DNA from: Arachnopeziza araneosa
Lineage: Eukaryota; Ascomycota; Leotiomycetes; Helotiales; Arachnopezizaceae
Direction: 5' to 3'
DNA: 64,000 nt
Assembly: GCA_003988855.1 (NCBI GenBank)
Contig: QYAI01000099.1
Span: 62,001 to 126,000 of the forward strand
The notes beneath the pieces are model-generated. The model made no database searches. It saw nothing but the letters and a program-made list of their open reading frames with translations, and was not told the DNA's origin. Made by a program: the position numbers and the translations under genes. Below, piece after piece: positions 55,780-64,000 of this stretch; positions within the stretch are counted from its first letter, which is position 1, and every line of letters begins with the position of its first letter.

Positions 55780-57495
55780 ATGGAAGAAAACAAAGCTGAA
55801 ATCTTGCAGATCGAAGCTAGAGAGGAGATCTTACATCACAAGCATCACAACATTGAGGAGTTGGCACAAGATGAGTTGGAACCTCAAACACCTTATCAAC
55901 TAGGATGGAAGACAATTTTGGCTTTAATCACTTTATCAATGGGAAATGTTTGTGCTGCGTTGAGCAATACAGTAAGTAGTCATCTTGGTGCAGAATGAGC
56001 TGACAATGCAGACAAATACAACTATCAAATTCCAAGTTCAAACTCTTGCAAGGTCACCAGCAGATGCTGGATTAGCTTCATGGATTGCAAATGGCAACTT
56101 TCTTGTCGTTTTGGCTCTAGGTCCTATTTTTGGTTCTTTGGGTGATCGTTTAGGCAAGAAATGGTTTATTGTCTTTGGTGCGCTGATTGGTGTTGCGGGC
56201 TCTGTTATTTCGGGTTCTGCTGATAGAATTACCCACGTTATCGGTGGCAATATCTTGACTGGTGTTGCAAATGCTGGATGTGTAAGTTTGAAGAAACTTC
56301 TAATGCCAAGCTAACGTCACAGATCGTCTCCATTTCTTGCATCCAAGAAATCATGCCCAACAAACTTCGTCCATTCGCCATCGGTGTCTCACAAGCCATG
56401 GCTTCCGCTTTCGTTGTTCTCGGCACATTCGTTGCAGCTGCTTTCGTCCGTGAAGATCTCGGTGGTGCTGGGGGTTGGAGATGGGCGTACTACTTTAATG
56501 GAATTATTTATGGAATCACCTGCGTATCAATTCTATTCACCTACTACCCGCCAAAGCCACTCCTTGGTCGTCATCATATTCTCAAGGAGATTGCAGGCGC
56601 AGTTGATTACATTGGCATTCTTATCATGTCTGGCTCCTTTGCATCCTTGATCGTCGGACTTACCTGGGGTGGTGCAACATATCCTTGGAATTCAAAAGAA
56701 GTCATCGCGACACTCACCATGGGCTGTGTCGGCCTTGTTTTGTTCGGTCTCTACGAAGCTTTCGTCGTCAAAGAAGGTATCCTTGATCATCGAATGTTCG
56801 ATACCCTCAACTTCCCAATCTTGTTGTTTGTCACCACAATCGATGGTATGCTCCTCCTTGGCGTTAACGTCCTCTACTCTCAAGAAATCTTTGATCTCTT
56901 CTCCACAAACGCCGTCCGTATTGCAGTCATCCTATCTCCATTCCTCATCACCAGTACCTTTGGTTGCATTCCCGCCGGTTGGTTCATGGCTCGTACCCGC
57001 TCATACAAAGCTCTCCTCATCAGTGCTCTCTTTTGGTGTTCTCTCTTTACTGGACTGATGGCACTCGTGACCAGCACAAGATTGAGTTGGGCTTACGCTT
57101 TCACTACTCTCTTCGGTATTGGTACAGCAGTCACAACCACTATCCCCGTTGTCGCCGTAGGTCTGTCTGTTCCATCTTACCTTCTCGGCTCTGCAGCCAC
57201 CGTATCCATATCCTGCCGTGCTCTCGGCGGTATCATCGGAATCACCATCTTCACGGCCATTTATGATAACAAGTACGCTGACTACGTCGGTGCTGAACTT
57301 GCTGCAAATACCCATGCTCCAGCTATCGTTTCAGAGTCAGAAAGGGCCTGGAAATATGTCTGGATCGCGGTTGCGGCCCTTGTGGCTGCCAATGGGTTTG
57401 CGGCGTTTGCATTGAAAGAGGTCGGGAAAATGATGAATGGTCACGTGGAGAGTGCTTTAGAGAGTGGCAAGATCAGAGAGCAGCAGCTTGCGTAA
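55780..57495 (+). CDS. MFS drug/siderophore-type transporter (TRI12-like)
   Basis: Exons 55780-55971, 56012-56281 and 56323-57495 give 544 residues. A charged cytoplasmic N-terminus with a His cluster (HHKHHNIEE) precedes about fourteen hydrophobic segments. GSLGDRLGKKWFIVFGALIG carries the conserved loop 2-3 motif and the family is closest, as I recall, to the fungal trichothecene-efflux/siderophore group. The transporter probably sits in the plasma membrane. Its position after the SDR suggests export of a product of that small set, or a self-protection role. The substrate is unknown. Confidence 0.88.
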
Positions 57496-58146
57496 AGGAA
57501 GTGTCATAATGATTTACCCACCGACTACCAGACCAGAGGATAGGAAATTTCATTGAGAATATTAGCTATCAACACGATACTTCAGTATGCGCCATGAGTG
57601 CCCACGAATGTCAAGACCAAGCTTCAAGTGTGAATTGCTTCGATTTGATCCTAATACGCTAGATAAAACCTAATTGGTCTTCGGGTTCTCAGCCTTGGCG
57701 CCACCAGTCCTGAATAATCTATATGCTCAAGCGAGTGACATTCAATTTTGTGGCTGCTGATTATGGACGGTTCTCTTGCATGATCTTGCGGCTGAACTGC
57801 TGCACTGCTTCGGCTGTACCGAGATGGCTTGGCAAACACCACTTAAAACAATTCTATCGTAGATGATTCCATATATTCCAGAAAATGTATCAAAATACAT
57901 CAAGTTGATGATGGTGAAGCCAAATATATTCTAAGCAGGATCATGACCGCAGAAGGGCGGAGTATTTTGTTCGTTCCTCAGCTATGAGGATGCTTTGTTT
58001 CATAGACTGAGGAAGAGTATAAAGAGTCTTTTCCTTTCGACTTATGTTCTAGCTCATCAGTTCATTCGATAAACACAATACTCTCTTCTCATCCAAACTC
58101 ATTAATCTATTCAATACACTACTCTCTTCTCATTCTCCTCATCACA
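57496..58146. other. Intergenic region
   Basis: About 650 bp without a supported gene. The last 80 bp before the next ATG are rich in CTCTTCTCAT pyrimidine repeats typical of a strong fungal leader. Confidence 0.5.
58018..58023 (+). promoter_or_regulatory. TATA box candidate
   Basis: TATAAA lies 129 bp before the ATG at 58147 and is followed by a pyrimidine-rich leader, which together suggest an inducible or highly expressed promoter. Confidence 0.45.
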
Positions 58147-58695
58147 ATGGCAACAAACGATGACTCCACAACCGTCGTCCTCCTCTGCAACACTGCAGCC
58201 CAAACATCTCTCATGTGTTTCTTTACTTCTGTTCCCACAGCCGAAGACAACGAAGCTCCAGCCGACACAGTAAGTCAGTATTTCATGACCATGACAATCG
58301 CTAATTCTCAGGCCACCCTCTCTCCCCCAACTGGCGGTTTCATAACTTGGGAAGGTCAATCTCTCAGCGGAACATTCGCCTCTCATCTCCTATTCACAAC
58401 TCAAATCCAAGGGAATGCATTTTCTCAACCACTTAGCACTCAGGTTGGGACAGCTTATCACTCTCCTCCATTCTCTATCCCCGCTCCAGGCGCCCCCCAG
58501 CCTGGCTTTAATGTCTTTGGCATTTTTAAGGACAATGGGAGAGTTGTATATACGGATCCTGTGCTGGGTGCTGTAGTTACATTGTATTATTGTGTTGCTG
58601 TGAGTTGATCTAATGAGAGATGTTGAGAATGAGCTGACGGTAAATAGAACGGGCAAACCGTGGCGACTATTCCTGACTTTGTGCCAATTCCTTAA
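58147..58695 (+). CDS. Small hypothetical protein, 152 residues
   Basis: Proposed exons are 58147-58269, 58312-58599 and 58648-58695. The first intron (42 nt) has a GTAAGT donor and a CTAAT branch but is a multiple of three without a stop, so reading through gives a longer ORF to 58608. The second intron (GTGAGT donor, GCTGAC branch) replaces that ORF's last two residues by a 16-residue tail ending PDFVPIP. The protein is Thr/Ser/Pro rich with a beta-type pattern and has no signal peptide. No family is recognised. A TATA box and pyrimidine leader suggest active transcription. Confidence 0.55.
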
Positions 58696-58901
58696 AAAAG
58701 CAGGCGTAAACTTATGGTTTAGATGGATTAAATTTCCTAGCTCTTTGATTAAATTGTCATTTCTTTTGAGTTTGGAATGTTGAGTTTGGATGAGCTTTAT
58801 GGTTGTCAGTTTGTCGATTGTAGATCAGATGAATACTATTTCCTTAAATAACACGCTCAGTTCAATTTGGCTTAAATCTCTCAATAACTCCTATGCCTCA
58901 A

Positions 58902-59844
58902 TCAAAGCTTCGACTCTCTCCCCACTCTAGCTAAGATCCAATCTCCCACATCCTTCTGAAAGACTGGCCTATCTTCAGGCTTGTCTGCATGCAATTGATG
59001 ATACCATCCTTCATAAGTGTGGAACTCTTTATCTTCGACATTCTTGCATTGATCCTCATACCACTGCTTACTGTGCGGATAGCTCGTTCCCTGATCCGCA
59101 GTTCCATGCCCAAACCAGATACTCTTCACTTCAGGATTCAGTTTCGTCTTCTCATGTGTCAATGCCGCTGTTCTTTCCAACATTCCAGAAAGCCCTTGTA
59201 ATGTTCCCTCACCATGAAGTAGCTTGTCTGCTTTGAGCGAGGCTACAACAGCTGGATCCCGGGTGAGGTTTTCTGGAGGAATTGGGGCATATTTCTGCAG
59301 ACCTGGGAATATTCTACCCGCCAGCTTTCCAAAGAATACAGTTGCAGCACTGGGTTCTTGACCCTTGGGGAAGTCAACGAAAGGACTCTCAAGCAACCAT
59401 CCTCGGATTTCACCACATAGATCGGCGTATTGCGGGTCACAAGCCAGAGTTAGAGTCTCACCACCACCCATAGAGTGTCCCATTACGAAGAGAGGTACCG
59501 AGCATGGGAGATGAGACTTGATAATGCTGACGATATCCGAGATGACAAGGGAAGTTGGACCTGTGAAACCTTCTTCACTTTTATTATGGACTGAACGCCC
59601 CCATCCACGTTGATCGAAGCCGAAAACCTCGATTCCTCGTGAAGAAAGGACGGGAAAGAGTTCATAGTAGCGACCTATGTGGTCATTAAAGCCGTGAATG
59701 AAGATGAGCTTTGCAATGGGAGGTCCGTCTGGCTAGGAGGGGTCAGTCAGGCATTGACAGGGATATCTGCGAGCTCACTTTCCATGTTTTGGTATATAAA
59801 GATGTCTTGCCAATTTCGTGCGTTCCTTCAACTTCGGTAGGCAT
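58902..59844 (-). CDS. Alpha/beta hydrolase, monoacylglycerol-lipase-like
   Basis: Exons 59844-59779 and 59732-58902 give 298 residues. LIFIHGFNDHIGRYYEL carries the oxyanion HG motif, DQRGWGRS the conserved loop, and GHSMGGGE the nucleophile Ser. The Asp is expected near WFGHGTADQGTS and the catalytic His in GWYHQLHAD. These are the landmarks of the YJU3/monoglyceride-lipase group, which hydrolyses monoacylglycerols at lipid droplets or membranes. No signal peptide is present. The 46-nt intron follows codon 22. The gene is divergent from the TRM61-like gene with about 200 bp between starts. Confidence 0.9.
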
Positions 59845-60042
59845 CTTGAGCGTTGATGAGCTTGAAAGAATTGAGAGGAAGGGAAATAGGACAGTGAGGA
59901 TGATGTGTTGGTGCACTGTTGCAGGGCGTCAAATTGTGGAGAGCTGGACTGAGACCCTGGTTCCCTTTTGTAGCTCCGTGCATGATGCGGCCGCATGCTA
60001 GGCATGTGAAATTCCGCAGGTCTTTAGCATCTTCAGGGCAAC

Positions 60043-61335
60043 ATGCAACTCCTCTCCTCGAGAAGTTTGGCTACAACCAGACTCGTCTGTCAACAATGTC
60101 GCAGATACTCGAGCTCGATAATAAAAAGTAAGTGACCCTTTTCGCAGATTTCTGGACTAACAAGGCAGAGAATGAGAATGTGATCTTGAAATCTATTCTA
60201 AACTCCACCGCGGAACCCTTATTCGTGGGGAGTTTGGAACCTGGGAACACGACTTCCCTGAGAAGAAGAGAGTTTAAATTTCATCATGACGATATCATTG
60301 GAAGAGAAGAGCGAGATTTCGTTAGATCGAAAGGTAGAGTAGGAACAACATATCGAATATTCCGACCTACACTGGCAGAGTATACTGATAACTGTCCTCG
60401 ACTTCCAACACCAGTGAGTCTCTGAAGGAAATTGTGATTAAGGCTAATCCAGATAGTAGATCTATTCACAAGATTGTGCCTTAATTGTATCCCTCCTCGA
60501 TCTCCATCCTACCCATCCAGGTGTTGAAGCAGATAAGTTGGAAATATTTGAAGCTGGCACTGGAAATGGTTCTTTGACCCTCAATCTGGCTCGAGCAATT
60601 CATGCTGCAAATACTCCACCGCCAAAGAGTATTAAGCCTTGGGAGGAAGAATATGAGCAGTGGACAGAGCAGCACGAAAAATGGCGAGCGAATCGAAGAG
60701 CTGTCCTCCATACCTTGGATACTTCATCCCGTCATTCAAAGCATGCTGAGACTGTCGTCAAGAATTTTAAGGACGGAATCTACGCACCGCATGTTGATTT
60801 TCATATCGGTGAGATAGATGAATACTTGGCTGGGAGATTAAAAGAGTCCGAGGACAAACCCTTCCTTGAACATGTCATTCTGGATCTTCCTGGATCGCAC
60901 AACTATATGGAGATAGCAGGGAAAGCTCTCAAAACTAATGGAATCTTGATTCTGTTTGTCCCAAGTATCACACAGATTGGTACAGCCGTCGAATTGGTCA
61001 AGGAGAGCAAGCTACCTTTCTTTCTGGATAAGACTCTGGAAGTTGGAGGCGCTGTTGGAGTAGGTGGGAGAGAATGGGATGTTCGACCAGTCAAACCGAG
61101 AGCTTTATTGAAAGCCGAAAAGGAAATCTCCGATGACGTCTTTGTTCCGAACGAGACATTGACTGAAGAGACGGAGATTGTCGAAGTTGTGAATTCCTCG
61201 AGATCAGATGCAGAGGACGTGAACAAGGGATGGGAGCTGGTTTGTCGGCCAAAGGTTGGACTTCGGATCTCTGGTGGAGGATTTATGGGAGTCTTCAAGA
61301 AGATGAAAAGATATGATGAAGCACAGAGTGCTTAA
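60043..61335 (+). CDS. tRNA (adenine-N1)-methyltransferase, TRM61-like, probably mitochondrial
   Basis: Exons 60043-60127, 60169-60413 and 60460-61335 give 401 residues. The N-terminus (MQLLSSRSLATTRLVCQQCR) is Arg/Ser rich and free of acids, a typical mitochondrial presequence. YSQDCALIVSLLDLHP and FEAGTGNGSLTLNLARAIH are the SAM-binding region of the TRM61/GCD14 family, and VILDLPGSHNYMEIAGKALK matches the D-x-P-containing catalytic strand. It should methylate N1 of adenosine in tRNA. A polar insertion of about 60 residues (EQWTEQHEKWRANRRAVLH) sits after motif I, and an acidic tail region (ETLTEETEIVEVV) near the C-terminus. The second acceptor is the TAG just before ATC TAT, needed for frame. 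Confidence 0.85.
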
Positions 61336-61620
61336 CTGTAGAATATGTAAAATATGTACAATTATCTTCCCATACACAAAGCTCATCACGAGATTCGCTT
61401 CTTTAACAAGGATTGGGGTTAGCTCCGGTCTACCCCAGATTCCATCAAGACATCTAAATGAACACGACGAAAGACAACCCAACACCTTTCCTGGACGACG
61501 AATTCCTAGGACCCATACCATTAAAGAATGATCTCTTGATCTCTTGATCTAAGTATGTTCAAAATAGCGGACATTTCTCTTTAGCTTGACGATACCTGCG
61601 CAACAGCGCGAGGTTGCAAA

Positions 61621-63362
61621 ATGACGAGAAGAATTGTATGCCTTTCTATTCTTGTTCTCCTTGATGCTGACCATTAAAAGGTTCGCACTATCTGCCAACT
61701 CGCAGCCCTCACTGTCATAACCCTCCTCCTCGTATACCTTCTCGACTCTCGATTCCGCGTTCTACCAACCTCAATACATAATGCGCTTCCAACTCACCAC
61801 CCTGGCCTCGTCATAACCGATATAACTGTTGTCTCCTGCTCGCGCATTAACTTCTTCAGTTCTTGTAAGCCGGATTCATCGCCAGAATGGCATCGAATAG
61901 ACAAGGATTTGTATCTTGGGTCAGGAATGGTCACAACAGCATATGTTTATGTAAAGAGGAAGAAAGAGGAGGGCCTGCTACAAGAGGATAAAGTGATAAT
62001 GGATATCAGTGTAGGAACCCTAGATCCGACAGTCGGTATCAAAGGCGAAGGAGATGTAAAGTGGGATAGTAGACCAGCAGGTCTATGGTTGAAGCGCTCC
62101 TCGAAAAGACAAGACTCAGATTCCTCAAAAACCATAACAGCTGTCGATGTCCTGTTTGGAGCAGATGTCTTAGAACCGAGATTGGGATGGGAGATGGTGG
62201 GTACAACTCTACTTCTTAGTAATAGTGGGGAGAGACAAGAGGCAAGATTAAGCGTGCGGAGAGGAAAAGAGGTGGCACATTCCAAACCGATTCCCAGGAT
62301 CAACGAGCATGGCAAATTCAAGATCATGCAAGCATCTGATCTACATTTGAGCACTGGAACAGGCGCCTGTAGAAATGCGGAACCACCAGAGACAGCAGAG
62401 AAATGCGAAGCTGATCCTAGGACGTTGGAGTTTATGGAAAGACTTTTGGATACTGAGAAGCCAGACCTCGTAGTTTTAAGTGGTGATCAGGTTAATGGAG
62501 ACACTGCGCCTGATGCGCAAAGTGTAGGAATTCTCCCTCCTACCTTGGCCGTGCTAATACTTTCTAGGCAATTTTCAAATATGCAGCACTTCTTGCGGAG
62601 AAGAAGATTCCGTACGCTACTATTTTTGGCAATCACGATGACGAAGGCTCAATGCCTCGAGCAGATCAAATGGCACTTATCGAATCCCTTCCTTACTCTA
62701 TCTCTTCTGCTGGCCCAGACACCATTGAAGGCATAGGAAATTATTACGTCGAAGTCCTTGCACGAGGAAATTCGAAACATTCCGCTCTCACCCTATATCT
62801 TCTCGATACACATGCTTACTCTCCAGATGAACGAAACTTCAAGGGTTATGACTGGCTGAAGAAAAATCAGATTGATTGGTTCAAAGAGACAGCAAAGAGC
62901 TTGAAAGAGGATCATAAGGGCTATACACACATTCATATGGACTTGGCTTTTATCCATATTCCTCTTCCAGAATACCGTGACGAATCCCTACCTAGAAAAG
63001 GAGAATGGCGCGAAGGTGTCACGGCCCCAGCATTTAATTCCGGATTTCGTGACGCTTTGGTAGAGGAAGGAGTCCTGATGGTCTCCTGTGGACACGACCA
63101 CGCAAATGAATATTGCGCTCTCTCATCTAACGAGGCAGGTAATCCTGCTCTTTGGATGTGCTATGCAGGTGGCGCAGGCTTTGGTGGCTATGGTGGATAT
63201 CGTGGTTACCATAGAAGAATCCGGTTCTTCGATATTGACATGAATGAGGCGAGGATTGTTACATACAAGAGGGTTGAATATGGAGATCTAGAAGCAAGAG
63301 TTGACGAGCAGATTATCGTTGATGGAGGACGGGTCAAAGGCCTAGCCGAACAAGCTTCGTAG
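61621..63362 (+). CDS. DCR2: DCR2-type calcineurin-like phosphoesterase, membrane-anchored
   Basis: Exons 61621-61635, 61681-62523 and 62568-63362 give 550 residues. A basic start and one hydrophobic segment (ALTVITLLLVYLL, about residues 13-26) indicate a type II signal anchor. The metallophosphatase motifs appear in order: MQASDLHLSTG, LSGDQVNGD, FGNHDDEG (completed across the last splice), VSCGHDHANE. This arrangement matches the fungal DCR2 family of phosphatases, known in yeast for roles in cell-cycle entry and the unfolded-protein response. The first exon is only 15 nt. Introns are 45 and 44 nt. The symbol is assigned by family likeness, not by alignment. Confidence 0.87.
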
Positions 63363-64000
63363 ATCTTGGCCTTATGGTAATGCCGATCTGAGACGTACGA
63401 TAGATGGCATGTGTGTACATGATTGAAGGCTCAGTGTAGGATTTTTTGCATTTGGCGGCGCGGTAGGATTGGGCGTTTGGAGCTGGTTACAGGAGCTGAA
63501 CATAAACAGCGATACGAAACGCTCTGGAGGTACGCTATTTGATCCAGTCTTGCGATATATTTCATCTAATGATTCCACATCACGTCGCATTGCTCTTGAT
63601 TTTTCCTTGTTGTGTTCCTACTCAGTTGTTCTGAAATCCTTGTTCAGGACTTCCCCATTCATGAATGCACGAACCGAATTCGGTATGCGAGCCGATTTCT
63701 GAATGCATCTCTCCCTTGCTTGTTCCTTCAAGCACTCACAACTGTGCAATTTTCTGTGCCTCTTCGCTTCCACAAATGTTTTGTCATTGTCTGACAGCTC
63801 ACTCAAGCAAGCAAAGCTACTGCAAATTCTATGTCATTGTCTGATAACCTATCAAGCAAGTGCTTACATGCTCAAGGAGCTCGTCTCAAAACAAAGAGTT
63901 ACGACCCATTCACAAGGATATCTTCGACTTCATCCCAATTTTTCCTTCTTGGCAGTGAAGTAAACCAGATGCTATTCTCTACACTGCTATATTGTCAACA
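63363..64000. other. 3' end of window, no gene recognised
   Basis: Only short ORFs follow the DCR2-like gene. A partial repeat of CATTGTCTGA (near 63784 and 63833) with CAAGCAAG neighbours was noticed but has no clear meaning. Confidence 0.4.

Overview
The window is nuclear DNA of a filamentous ascomycete. Almost every gene is split by short introns of about 42-130 nt with GT..AG ends and CTAAC/CTGAC-type branch sites. Several families are typical of Pezizomycotina: Zn2Cys6 factor, DUF7580 protein, C2H2 protein with an ULD-type ubiquitin-like domain, TRI12-type MFS pump, scytalone-dehydratase-like protein. No ribosomal, phage or plasmid genes are visible, and I cannot name the species. All exon structures were built by hand from splice signals, with reading-frame continuity as the test; every spliced model I give coordinates for sums to a multiple of three, except the large C2H2 gene, whose 5' end is open.

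Layout. 0-3 kb: an MFS transporter and, convergent with it, an OXNAD1-type oxidoreductase. 3.9-12.3 kb: a divergent pair, a ~1.8-kilo-residue regulator (C2H2 fingers, a bZIP basic region, more C2H2, an ULD-type domain and a tandemly duplicated C-terminal module) and a DUF7580 protein. 13.5-15.4 kb: a Zn2Cys6 transcription factor whose zinc cluster needs a 3-nt microexon. 15.9-20 kb: thioesterase-like, LYRM5/ETFRF1-like and SAM methyltransferase genes. 20-22.4 kb: gene-free, loaded with unrelated tandem repeats. 22.5-25.7 kb: a large protein with a HEFAH zincin-like motif and a tiny membrane protein. 27-33 kb: housekeeping genes (NAD(P)-binding reductase, sterol O-acyltransferase, AP-1 gamma adaptin). 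33-49 kb: AT-rich, gene-poor accessory DNA with small secreted proteins, an HNH protein interrupted by one stop, an unresolved gene, a secreted PhoD-type phosphatase and a broken zinc-knuckle gene. 49-63.4 kb: gene-dense again, with a type I membrane protein, M20 peptidase, a divergent scytalone-dehydratase-like/SDR pair next to a TRI12-like MFS pump, a monoacylglycerol-lipase-like hydrolase divergent from a mitochondrial TRM61-like methyltransferase, and a DCR2-type phosphoesterase.

Most promising for follow-up: the 3-nt microexon whose skipping makes a stop; the secreted precursor with two matching repeats and a Kex2 site; the zincin-like protein; the tandem exon duplication in the C2H2/bZIP regulator; and the possible small gene cluster at 53.6-57.5 kb.
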